NCBI GenBank assembly: GCA_041624375.1
Contig: JBFJVD010000156.1
Location: 1-7,005 of the forward strand
DNA from: JBFJVD01 sp041624375
GTDB lineage: Bacteria; Chloroflexota; Anaerolineae; Anaerolineales; E44-bin32
Reading direction: 5' to 3'
DNA: 7,005 nucleotides
The notes below the pieces were generated by a model, which saw nothing but the letters and a program-made list of their open reading frames with translations, made no database searches and was not told the origin of the DNA. Of this stretch, positions 1-5,747 are shown piece by piece (positions within the stretch are counted from its first letter, which is position 1; every line of letters starts with the position of its first letter). A program made the translations under genes and the position numbers.

Positions 1-3
1 CCG

Positions 4-510
4 TCAGCGCACGGGCGGCGAGAAGTAGCCTCGCTCGCCCTTAAAGGAGACAAACGTCCGCGCTGCCGGAAGGGCCTGCCGTGGTGGGAAGCTTGAATCC
101 GGCGCAAGAAGATAGGTGCCAGAGCCGCCGAGGGACTGAACGCAGGCCGCCTGGTCGCCCGGAGGGCAGTTGACAATCTCACGCGGGAACAAGAAGTACT
201 GCATGATCCCTACATGGGCGAAGGGGCTGCCAAATGGGTCACGAGGGATCACAACCGTAGCATCCGCAGGCACGCGTGAACGCAGGAACTGGATGTAATC
301 ACTGAATTCCGCGCCAAAAGCCAGTTCGGCGCTGCGGACAATCGCCGGTTCCTGCCAGCGGAGCGCGACCCGGCGAAGGAGAGGGACGACCTGGCGCTGG
401 AGAAGGAGCCCAACCTGGACCAGCATGGCCAGGAGGAGCAGTCCCTGAGCCCAGGTCAATCGTGGGGAGGCGTTCTCGGAGGGGTACCCAGACGTGAGTG
501 AAGGATCCAT
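4..510 (-). CDS. Hypothetical single-pass membrane protein (168 aa)
   Basis: I do not recognise this family. The protein has a short polar N-terminus, one strongly hydrophobic segment at about residues 20-37 followed by an Arg-rich stretch (R46, R47, R51), and then a soluble domain of about 115 residues. The soluble part carries FLRSRVPADATVVIPRDP (75-92) and QYFLFPR (104-110). It also has two cysteines (C115, C123) in a CPPGDQAAC loop that could form a disulfide if the domain is extracytoplasmic. There is no recognisable catalytic motif. The start is the ATG at 510-508. No Shine-Dalgarno sequence precedes it, but a TTTAAT hexamer sits 13 bases upstream on the minus strand without a convincing -35. 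The gene lies 49 bases after phoU on the same strand, so it could be the last gene of the pstB1-phoU unit or an independently transcribed neighbour. The stop (TGA) is at 6-4, so the gene is complete. That it is a real gene is fairly likely; its function is unknown. Confidence 0.6.
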   Translation of the reverse strand: MDPSLTSGYPSENASPRLTWAQGLLLLAMLVQVGLLLQRQVVPLLRRVALRWQEPAIVRSAELAFGAEFSDYIQFLRSRVPADATVVIPRDPFGSPFAHVGIMQYFLFPREIVNCPPGDQAACVQSLGGSGTYLLAPDSSFPPRQALPAARTFVSFKGERGYFSPPVR

Positions 511-559
511 GCCGATGGACCGAATTAAAGAACCAGGATGATCACGGAATCCGACGGGG

Positions 560-1225
560 CTAGAGATTCAGCTCCTGCATGTCCCCGGTGCTGGCGAAGA
601 TGACGCGTTCCGCGATATTGGTCACTCGATCGCCAATCCGTTCGAGATTGTGGGCCGTCCACAGCAGGTAGGTCGCGCGGGTGGCGCTGCTGGGATCTTT
701 GGCCATGATCTCGAGCAACTCGTCGAAGATCGCTTTGTAGAGATGATCGATCTCATCGTCTCTTGTGGCGATCTCACGCGCTTTGGCTGCATCGCGGTCA
801 AGGTAGGCCTGCAAGCTTTCGCGCAGCATGCCCCGGGCGATTTCCACCATTTTTGGGATGTCGATCAGTGGCTTCAGGAGCGGTTCATCCCCCATGCGGA
901 TGACCGTCTTGGCGATGCCGGTGGCATGATCGCCCATCCGCTCGATGTCGACGACAATATTCATCGCCGCAATGACGGAGCGCAGGTCACTCGCCGCCGG
1001 TTGCTGAGTGGCGATGAGCGCCAGACATGCCTCCTCAATCTCAAAGCGCAGCTCATTGATTTCGGCGTCATCCTCAACGATTTGTGCCGCTTGCACGGTA
1101 TCCCTTCGCTGGAGGGAATCGAGAGATCGGGAAATAGCCTGATCGACCAGCTCACCCAGGCGCAGCACCCGTTCGCGAATGCCGGCGAACTCCCGGTCAT
1201 ACGCCGTCCGCAATGGCTGAGTCAT
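560..1225 (-). CDS. phoU: Phosphate transport system regulatory protein PhoU
   Basis: PhoU is a cytoplasmic, all-helical protein that links the state of the Pst transporter to the phosphate two-component system and restrains uptake when phosphate is plentiful. The 221-residue length is typical. The two repeated three-helix PhoU domains are visible from their metal-binding signatures: DIERMGDHATGI at residues 93-104 and NLERIGDRVTNIAERV at 193-208, the E/D-R-x-x-D pattern characteristic of the family. The N-terminus (YDREFAGIRERVLRLGELVDQA) also matches the family's first helix. The ATG at 1225-1223 is supported by a strong Shine-Dalgarno sequence just upstream. The gene begins 25 bases after the pstB1 stop, so the two are almost certainly co-transcribed. 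Its cognate histidine kinase and response regulator are not in the window. Confidence 0.96.
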   Translation of the reverse strand: MTQPLRTAYDREFAGIRERVLRLGELVDQAISRSLDSLQRRDTVQAAQIVEDDAEINELRFEIEEACLALIATQQPAASDLRSVIAAMNIVVDIERMGDHATGIAKTVIRMGDEPLLKPLIDIPKMVEIARGMLRESLQAYLDRDAAKAREIATRDDEIDHLYKAIFDELLEIMAKDPSSATRATYLLWTAHNLERIGDRVTNIAERVIFASTGDMQELNL

Positions 1226-1229
1226 GCGG

Positions 1230-1240
1230 CACCTCCTCTT
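1230..1240 (-). promoter_or_regulatory. Strong Shine-Dalgarno site of phoU
   Basis: Read on the minus strand the site is AAGAGGAGGTG, a near-perfect anti-16S match, about 5-6 bases before the phoU ATG. It fixes the phoU start. It contrasts with pstB1 and pstS, the first genes of the two divergent units, which have no such site. This shows that the organism does use Shine-Dalgarno initiation for internal operon genes. Confidence 0.85.
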
Positions 1241-1250
1241 GAGGACACGC

Positions 1251-2024
1251 TTATCCCAACCGGCCGGTGATGTAGTCTTCAGTCCGCTGCTGATCCGGAC
1301 GTGTGAAGACCTTCGATGTCAGGCCGAATTCAACCAGCTCTCCGAGCCAGAACAGCCCGGTCTTGTCCGACACACGAGCCGCCTGCCGCATGTTGTGCGT
1401 GACAATCACAATCGTATACCGCTCTTTCAATTCTCGCATCAGCTCCTCGATGCGCAGCGTCGCAATGGGATCAAGCGCGGAGCAGGGCTCGTCCATCAGG
1501 ATGATCTCCGGCTCGACCGCCAGCACACGCGCGATGCAAAGCCGCTGTTGCTGGCCCAGCGAGAGACCTCGCGCGTCCTCATCCAGCTTGTCTTTCACCT
1601 CTTCCCAGAGCGCCGCCCGGCGAAGTGAAGTCTCCACCACCTCATCCAGGTCCAAGCGGGAGGAAGCCATCCCGAGCGCGTTCACGCCAAAGGCGACGTT
1701 GGCGAAGATCGACTTTGGAAAGGGGTTGGGTTTCTGAAATACGAGCCCTACCCGGCGGCGCAGGTCGGGCAGGTCGATCTCGGGACGGTAGATATCCAGC
1801 CCGTCGATGAGCACCGTCCCCTCAATGCGAGTGTTGGGGATCGAATCGTTCATTCGATTCAAGCATCGGAGAAAGGTCGACTTGCCGCAGCCCGAAGGCC
1901 CGATCAACGCGGTGATTTCACGTTCGAGGACTTGAATGGAAACCTGACTGAGCGCACGAACCGGTCCATAGTAGAAATCCAGGGAATGGACAACGATCTT
2001 CGTGTGATTGGGCGCTTCGCTCAT
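1251..2024 (-). CDS. pstB: Phosphate ABC transporter ATPase PstB (paralogue 1, LSLGQ signature)
   Basis: PstB is the cytoplasmic ATPase that powers phosphate import through PstC/PstA. All landmark motifs of the family are present in 257 residues: Walker A GPSGCGKST (42-50), Q-loop VFQKPNPFP with Q97, signature region LSLGQQQRLCIAR (154-166), Walker B ILMDE with catalytic E179, D-loop SALDP, H-loop VTHN with H210, and the PstB-type C-terminus TEDYITGRLG. The oddity is Leu156 where PstB normally has the first Gly of LSGGQ; the following Gly157 and Ser155 are kept. The ATG at 2024-2022 has no Shine-Dalgarno sequence but sits 7 bases from a TACAAT hexamer, so the message may be leaderless. The gene is the first of the minus-strand unit (pstB1-phoU) and diverges from pstS. 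A second PstB is encoded at 4803-5636. Confidence 0.96.
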   Translation of the reverse strand: MSEAPNHTKIVVHSLDFYYGPVRALSQVSIQVLEREITALIGPSGCGKSTFLRCLNRMNDSIPNTRIEGTVLIDGLDIYRPEIDLPDLRRRVGLVFQKPNPFPKSIFANVAFGVNALGMASSRLDLDEVVETSLRRAALWEEVKDKLDEDARGLSLGQQQRLCIARVLAVEPEIILMDEPCSALDPIATLRIEELMRELKERYTIVIVTHNMRQAARVSDKTGLFWLGELVEFGLTSKVFTRPDQQRTEDYITGRLG

Positions 2025-2037
2025 GATCCGGATTGTA
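2025..2037 (-). promoter_or_regulatory. Predicted -10 element of pstB1 (leaderless arrangement)
   Basis: The minus strand reads TACAAT at 2037-2032, then 7 bases, then the pstB1 ATG. Transcription would therefore begin at or within a base or two of the A of ATG, and no Shine-Dalgarno sequence is present. No hexamer near TTGACA is found at 16-18 bases upstream; that position is occupied by the GCCCTGCACA direct repeat. A promoter with a good -10, no -35 and a repeat in its place is the usual design of an activator-dependent promoter. This is predicted from sequence only. Confidence 0.55.
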
Positions 2038-2053
2038 CACTACTGACCTGCCT

Positions 2054-2078
2054 GCCCTGCACATATCAGCCCTGCACA
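2054..2078. repeat. 10-bp perfect direct repeat between the divergent pst promoters
   Basis: GCCCTGCACA occurs at 2054-2063 and again at 2069-2078, a period of 15 bases with a 5-base spacer (TATCA). The first copy covers the -35 position of the pstB1 promoter; the second ends 15 bases before the pstS -35. The location suggests a regulator-binding site. The sequence and period do not match the classic enterobacterial Pho box (CTGTCAT units with an 11-bp period), so calling it a PhoB site would be a guess. Confidence 0.45.
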
Positions 2079-2103
2079 GCTTGTCGATAATCCTTGAAGC
2101 TGT
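2076..2103. repeat. 7-bp inverted repeat overlapping the pstS -35 element
   Basis: ACAGCTT (2076-2082) and AAGCTGT (2097-2103) are perfect reverse complements separated by 14 bases, so the half-sites are 21 bp centre to centre, about two helical turns. The right arm overlaps the pstS -35 (2094-2099) and the left arm overlaps the end of the second GCCCTGCACA repeat. This is the geometry of a dimeric operator. The arms are short, so chance remains possible. Confidence 0.35.
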
Positions 2104-2122
2104 CTCCCATGCGCACTATAAT
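2094..2122 (+). promoter_or_regulatory. Predicted sigma-70-type promoter of pstSCAB2
   Basis: TTGAAG (2094-2099), a 17-base spacer and a perfect TATAAT (2117-2122) form a strong consensus-like promoter. The -10 ends 7 bases before GTG at 2130, which is in frame with pstS, so transcription would start on or next to the GTG. Upstream in-frame codons that could pass for starts (TTG at 2094, ATG at 2109) lie in the -35 and the spacer and would not be in this transcript. Confidence 0.7.
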
Positions 2123-2129
2123 CGCCATC

Positions 2130-3029
2130 GTGATCTCCGAAAATCCACCCCGATTCTTGGCCATTCTTGTCCTCCTCATGTCCTACCTGCTGGCTGGCTG
2201 CGCCGGTCGCGGCGGGGGGGATCGGGGTCCCCTCGCCATCGGCGACACGATTGAAAATAAAGGCTCAGACACGATCGTCAATCTTGCGCTGGCCTGGGCC
2301 GAGGCCTATCAGACCGAGCATACCGATGTGCGCATATCGGTGACGGGCGGCGGTTCTGGCACCGGGATCGCAGCGTTGATCAACGGCACAGTGGACATCG
2401 CCAATGCCTCACGCAAGATCAAGCCGGAAGAGGAAGCAGCCGCCATTGAGAATGGCATCGAGCCGATCGAGTTCATCATCTCCCGCGATGCAATCGCCAT
2501 CATCGTCCATCACGACAATCCGATTGAGCAGCTCACGATCGACCAGATCTCGGCCATCTACAGCGGTGAGTTCGACAATTGGGCGCAGGTTGGCGGAGAG
2601 GACCGTCCGATTGTTCGCCTTTCACGCGAAACGAATTCGGGTACGCATGTCTACTTTCTGGAACAGGTCCTGCGCAAAGGCAACAAGGACGACGACACGC
2701 TGTTCTCCACGGATACGCTCCTCCTGCCATCGTCCGAGGGGATTACAGCGGAAGTGCGCGACAACCCCAATGCAATCGGCTATGATGGCTTGGGCTACGT
2801 GACACCGGAAGTCAAGGTCGTTGCCGTCGGCTTGTCGCCGCAGGGGCCGTTCATCCTCCCCTCCGTCGAAACCGTAAATAGCGGCGCCTACCCCATCGCC
2901 CGCGACCTCTATATGTACACGGCAGGGGAACCGGCCGGCCAGGTGGCGGCCTACTTGGACTGGATCCTTTCAGCCGAGGCACAAGAGATCGTTTTGCAGC
3001 TCGGGTTCGTGCCCATTCTCTCTCCCTGA
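2130..3029 (+). CDS. pstS: Phosphate-binding lipoprotein PstS
   Basis: PstS is the extracytoplasmic phosphate receptor that delivers its ligand to PstC/PstA. From GTG 2130 the protein is 299 residues. A short N-terminus with one Arg is followed by a hydrophobic core and the lipobox LAGC with Cys24, so it should be a lipid-anchored protein. A Gly-rich linker leads into a PBP-like phosphate-binding domain: KGSDT (44-48), GGGSGTG (73-79), NASR (92-95) and SRETNSGTH (165-173) correspond to the phosphate-cradling loops of the family. I chose GTG 2130 because it gives a standard 23-residue signal peptide and lies 7 bases from a TATAAT. Longer starts (TTG 2094, ATG 2109) overlap the promoter and would add 12 or 7 residues before the signal. 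No Shine-Dalgarno sequence precedes any candidate. A run of seven G lies at 2214-2220, in the linker. pstC follows after 7 bases. Confidence 0.94.
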   Translation: MISENPPRFLAILVLLMSYLLAGCAGRGGGDRGPLAIGDTIENKGSDTIVNLALAWAEAYQTEHTDVRISVTGGGSGTGIAALINGTVDIANASRKIKPEEEAAAIENGIEPIEFIISRDAIAIIVHHDNPIEQLTIDQISAIYSGEFDNWAQVGGEDRPIVRLSRETNSGTHVYFLEQVLRKGNKDDDTLFSTDTLLLPSSEGITAEVRDNPNAIGYDGLGYVTPEVKVVAVGLSPQGPFILPSVETVNSGAYPIARDLYMYTAGEPAGQVAAYLDWILSAEAQEIVLQLGFVPILSP

Positions 3030-3036
3030 GGGACCC

Positions 3037-3933
3037 ATGCGCCAGATCAGCTGGAGCGAGTTCGTCATCACACGCATGATCCGCTTCGCGGGCTATTCTT
3101 CCATCCTCTTCGTCAGCCTGATCTTCATCTTCTTGCTCCGTGAGGGTTCCCCGGCCGTCATCGAGGTCCCGCTCCGCGCCCTGTTCGGCCTGCGCTGGTA
3201 TCCGATCGAGGGAGACAACTTCGGTGTGCTTCCGCTCATCGGTGGCTCGATCGTGGTGACGCTCGGGGCCGCGCTGGTGGCGATCCCCTTCGGCTTGCTG
3301 ACCGCAATCTACATCGCAGAGATCGCCCCTCGCTGGGCGCGTGAAATCCTGAAGCCGCTTGTGGAGATTCTCGGCGGATTGCCTTCCGTGCTCTTGGGTT
3401 TCATTGGCATCCTGGTGCTTGGGCCCTTCCTGCGTCGAGCGCTCGAGCTGCCCACCGGGCTGACCGCCCTCACCGGAGCGCTGCTGCTCGGCGCAATCGC
3501 CATCCCGACGATCGTCAGCGTGGCCGAAGATGCGCTTGATGCCGTCCCCGGCACCTACCGCGACGCTGCACTCGCGCTGGGCGCAACCCGCTGGTACACC
3601 ATGTGGCGGGTCACCTTGCCCGCTGCGCGCTCCGGCGTCCTCACCGCGATCATGCTGGGCATCGGCCGGGCCATCGGCGAGACCATGACCGTCATGATGG
3701 TCACCGGCAACGCGCCGGTCTTCCCGACCAGCCCACTGGCGCTCTTCCGGCCGGTCCGAACGATGACGGCGACGATTGCGGCCGAGATGGGCGAGGTGGC
3801 GAACGGTAGTGTCCATTACCACACGCTGTTCCTTATTGGCATCCTGCTCTTCTTGATCTCACTGGCGATCAATATCACCGCCGCCAGCGTCGTGTTCCGC
3901 CAGCAGGTTCGCGCCGAGAAAGTGCTTTCGTAA
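3037..3933 (+). CDS. pstC: Phosphate ABC transporter permease PstC
   Basis: PstC is one of two membrane permeases forming the phosphate channel. At 298 residues it has the usual size. Hydrophobic segments are visible at about 18-35, 66-94, 108-132, 143-163, 200-222 and 263-285, consistent with six membrane helices. The cytoplasmic EAA loop that docks on the ATPase is clear at 164-186 (EDALDAVPGTYRDAALALGATRW), with its conserved Gly182. The tail segment GIGRAIGETMTVMMVTGN (208-225) is a hallmark of PstC. Assignment as PstC rather than PstA rests on this motif and on gene order. The ATG at 3037 lies 7 bases after the pstS stop, and a weak GAGGGA overlapping that stop may act as its ribosome site. 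Confidence 0.96.
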   Translation: MRQISWSEFVITRMIRFAGYSSILFVSLIFIFLLREGSPAVIEVPLRALFGLRWYPIEGDNFGVLPLIGGSIVVTLGAALVAIPFGLLTAIYIAEIAPRWAREILKPLVEILGGLPSVLLGFIGILVLGPFLRRALELPTGLTALTGALLLGAIAIPTIVSVAEDALDAVPGTYRDAALALGATRWYTMWRVTLPAARSGVLTAIMLGIGRAIGETMTVMMVTGNAPVFPTSPLALFRPVRTMTATIAAEMGEVANGSVHYHTLFLIGILLFLISLAINITAASVVFRQQVRAEKVLS

Positions 3934-3936
3934 GCG

Positions 3937-4803
3937 ATGGCCGCAAGAACAACATCTGCCCAGCGCAACCGGATCGAACGGCTCGGCTTCGGCCTGCTGA
4001 CGACGATCGCCTTCCTGACGGTCACGCCGATCATTCTTATTGTCGTCTTCGTCGCCCTGAACGGTGCGCCGGCCGTCTCCCTTGAGTTTCTGAGCGCCAT
4101 GCCCAGAGACGGCATGCGCGCCGGGGGAATCTGGCCAGCGATCGTCGGTACCTTCTGGCTCACCCTGGGAACGGCTGTTGTCGCCGTCCCACTCGGTGTG
4201 GGCGCCGCCGTCTACCTCGCCGAGTACGCGCCGGACAATCGCTGGACGCGGGCCATCCGAATTGCCATCATCAACCTGGCCGGAATCCCGTCGGTGGTTT
4301 ACGGCCTCTTCGGGTTGGGCCTGTTCGTCCTGTTCCTCAACTTCGGGACCAGCATACTGGCCGGCTCCCTGACCCTGGCGATCATGACTCTTCCAGTGAT
4401 CATCAGCACCTCCGAGCAGGCGCTGCGCGCCGTCCCTAACAGCTTCCGTGTGGTCAGCATCTCGATGGGCGGAACCCAATGGCAGACGATCCGGCGCATC
4501 GTCTTGCCGCAAGCACTGCCCGGCATCCTCACCGGGATCATCCTTGGCCTGGAACGAGCCGCCGGAGAGACGGCACCGATCCTCTTCACCGCTGCGGCGT
4601 TCTTCCTGCCCCGGCTGCCAGGGTCGGCCTTCGATCCAACGATGGCCCTCCCCTACCATCTCTTCGTGATCTCGACTCAGGTGCCGGGCATGCCGGTACA
4701 GATTCAGTACGGGACGGCGCTTGTCCTGCTGGTCTTCGTGCTGGGGATGAATTCCATCGCAACCATCATCCGCTCGCGGGCTCGCGCTAGGCGGCAGTGG
4801 TGA
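3937..4803 (+). CDS. pstA: Phosphate ABC transporter permease PstA
   Basis: PstA is the second permease of the phosphate importer. It has 288 residues with hydrophobic segments at about 18-41, 66-94, 108-135, 139-157, 196-222 and 256-278. The EAA loop runs from about E160 to W182 (EQALRAVPNSFRVVSISMGG, then TQW), and LERAAGETAPILFTAAAF (205-222) is the PstA counterpart of the PstC IGRAIGETM segment. The C-terminal stretch mentioning ALPYHLFVISTQVPG (237-251) is also typical of PstA. Only 3 bases separate the pstC stop from this ATG, with no good Shine-Dalgarno sequence, so translational coupling is likely. Its stop TGA overlaps the pstB2 ATG by one base. Confidence 0.96.
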   Translation: MAARTTSAQRNRIERLGFGLLTTIAFLTVTPIILIVVFVALNGAPAVSLEFLSAMPRDGMRAGGIWPAIVGTFWLTLGTAVVAVPLGVGAAVYLAEYAPDNRWTRAIRIAIINLAGIPSVVYGLFGLGLFVLFLNFGTSILAGSLTLAIMTLPVIISTSEQALRAVPNSFRVVSISMGGTQWQTIRRIVLPQALPGILTGIILGLERAAGETAPILFTAAAFFLPRLPGSAFDPTMALPYHLFVISTQVPGMPVQIQYGTALVLLVFVLGMNSIATIIRSRARARRQW

Positions 4804-5636
4804 TGGCCGAGCACCCAACCGCGGCGGCTCCACCGGCTTATTCGGCCGGCGAGGTGGAGCGCCCCGCTGCCGCTGGCCTGAGGGCCAAGCTGCGAATCGA
4901 GCGGCTCAGCGTCTCCTATTCCGACGGCACCGAATCGCTTCGGGAAGTCAGCCTCTCCGTCCCCCCCAACGCCATCACGGTCGTCTTTGGCCCGGCCGGC
5001 AGCGGGAAATCGACTCTCCTACGCACGATCAATCGCTTGAACGACCTGGCGGATGTAGTGGCCCTCTCCGGTCAGGTCCTGCTCGATGACGAAGACGTCC
5101 TCGCGCCTCGCATCGACACCATCGCGTTGCGGCGCAAGGTCGGGATGGTTTTCGCCCGCCCCGTGGTGCTGCCGATGACGATCCGCCAGAATCTCACCTA
5201 TGGCCTCGAGCTGGCCGGCGAACGGTCCTCTACGGTGCTCGAAGAGGCGGTGGAGCGCAGCCTGAAGGCAGCCGCTCTATGGGACGAGGTACAGGATCGG
5301 CTCAACGACCCGGCTGTCGCGCTCTCAGGCGGCCAGCAGCAGCGGCTCTGCCTGGCGCGGGTGCTGGCACTCGAGCCGGATGTCATTCTGCTGGATGAAC
5401 CCACTTCCGGCCTCGACCCCATCTCCACGGGGCGCGTCGAAGCCTCGCTGCAGGAGCTGAAGCAGAACTATACGATCCTGCTCGTACCACATTCGATCCA
5501 GCAGGCCGCACGGACCGCCGACTATGCCGCGTTCCTGCTGAATGGTGAGCTGGTCGAGTACGCCCCTGGCAAGGAGATCTTCACCCAGCCAAAGGATCAG
5601 CGCACGGAAGATTACGTCGAGGGTCGCTTCGGCTGA
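4803..5636 (+). CDS. pstB: Divergent phosphate ABC transporter ATPase PstB (paralogue 2, Q-loop Ala)
   Basis: This is a second PstB-family ATPase, 277 residues from ATG 4803. Motifs: Walker A GPAGSGKST (63-71), signature LSGGQQQRLCLAR (174-186), Walker B ILLDE with catalytic E199, D-loop SGLDP, H-loop VPHS with H230, and a PstB-type C-terminus TEDYVEGRFG. Two departures stand out. The Q-loop reads VFARP, with Ala118 in place of the glutamine that contacts the permease and metal, and the H-loop has Pro229 where PstB has Thr. A low-complexity Ala/Pro-rich extension of about 28 residues precedes the ABC domain. Two further in-frame starts (GTG 4797, GTG 4800) exist, but ATG 4803 overlaps the pstA stop by one base and suits coupled translation. 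It is co-transcribed with pstSCA, so its partner is presumably this transporter. It could act alone, or together with PstB1 (1251-2024). Confidence 0.93.
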   Translation: MAEHPTAAAPPAYSAGEVERPAAAGLRAKLRIERLSVSYSDGTESLREVSLSVPPNAITVVFGPAGSGKSTLLRTINRLNDLADVVALSGQVLLDDEDVLAPRIDTIALRRKVGMVFARPVVLPMTIRQNLTYGLELAGERSSTVLEEAVERSLKAAALWDEVQDRLNDPAVALSGGQQQRLCLARVLALEPDVILLDEPTSGLDPISTGRVEASLQELKQNYTILLVPHSIQQAARTADYAAFLLNGELVEYAPGKEIFTQPKDQRTEDYVEGRFG

Positions 5637-5654
5637 GCGATTGAGGAACCCCCC

Positions 5655-5683
5655 TTGACGCCGATGCCGCCGCCGCCTACACT
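5655..5683 (+). promoter_or_regulatory. Predicted sigma-70-type promoter upstream of the esterase gene
   Basis: TTGACG (5655-5660), a 17-base spacer and TACACT (5678-5683) closely resemble a housekeeping promoter. Transcription would begin near 5690, leaving a leader of about 58 bases before the esterase ATG at 5748. The leader contains the hairpin at 5700-5744. An in-frame TTG at 5655 that would lengthen the esterase falls in the -35. Confidence 0.5.
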
Positions 5684-5699
5684 GAGGGCAACAGGCGCC

Positions 5700-5744
5700 C
5701 CCGCCGACCAGCGGTCATCCGCTCGGCCGGCGGGTTTTCTTTCT
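5700..5744 (+). terminator. Bipartite hairpin with T tract (intrinsic terminator, possibly a leader attenuator)
   Basis: The outer stem CCCGCCG (5700-5706) pairs with CGGCGGG (5728-5734). An inner stem AGCGG (5710-5714) pairs with CCGCT (5719-5723) around a TCAT loop. The run TTTTCTTTCT (5735-5744) follows immediately. This is a good rho-independent terminator for pstSCAB2, 64 bases past the pstB2 stop. It lies just 3 bases before the esterase ATG and downstream of that gene's predicted promoter, so it would also sit in the esterase leader. Confidence 0.65.
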
Positions 5745-5747
5745 ACC

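Noticed and set aside
650..1270. Plus-strand open frame of 206 codons opposite phoU
   Set aside because: It is the antisense of a well-supported phoU gene with a strong ribosome site; the translation shows no family pattern.
2038..2103. Classic Pho box in the divergent pst intergenic region
   Set aside because: I looked for CTGTCAT-like units at 11-bp spacing and for TT(A/T/C)ACA repeats and found no convincing array; only the 15-bp-period repeat and the inverted repeat stand out.
2214..2220. Run of seven G just after the PstS lipobox, considered as a phase-variable tract
   Set aside because: It is short, encodes part of an ordinary Gly-rich linker, and the frame is intact; nothing else suggests phase variation.
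2851..3822. Long minus-strand open frame of 323 codons opposite pstC (and another of 324 codons at 3859-4833 opposite pstA)
   Set aside because: Both translate to low-complexity Arg/Asp/Glu/Gly/His-rich sequence, the expected antisense shadow of GC-rich hydrophobic membrane genes; neither has a domain or ribosome site, and the plus strand is clearly pstC and pstA.
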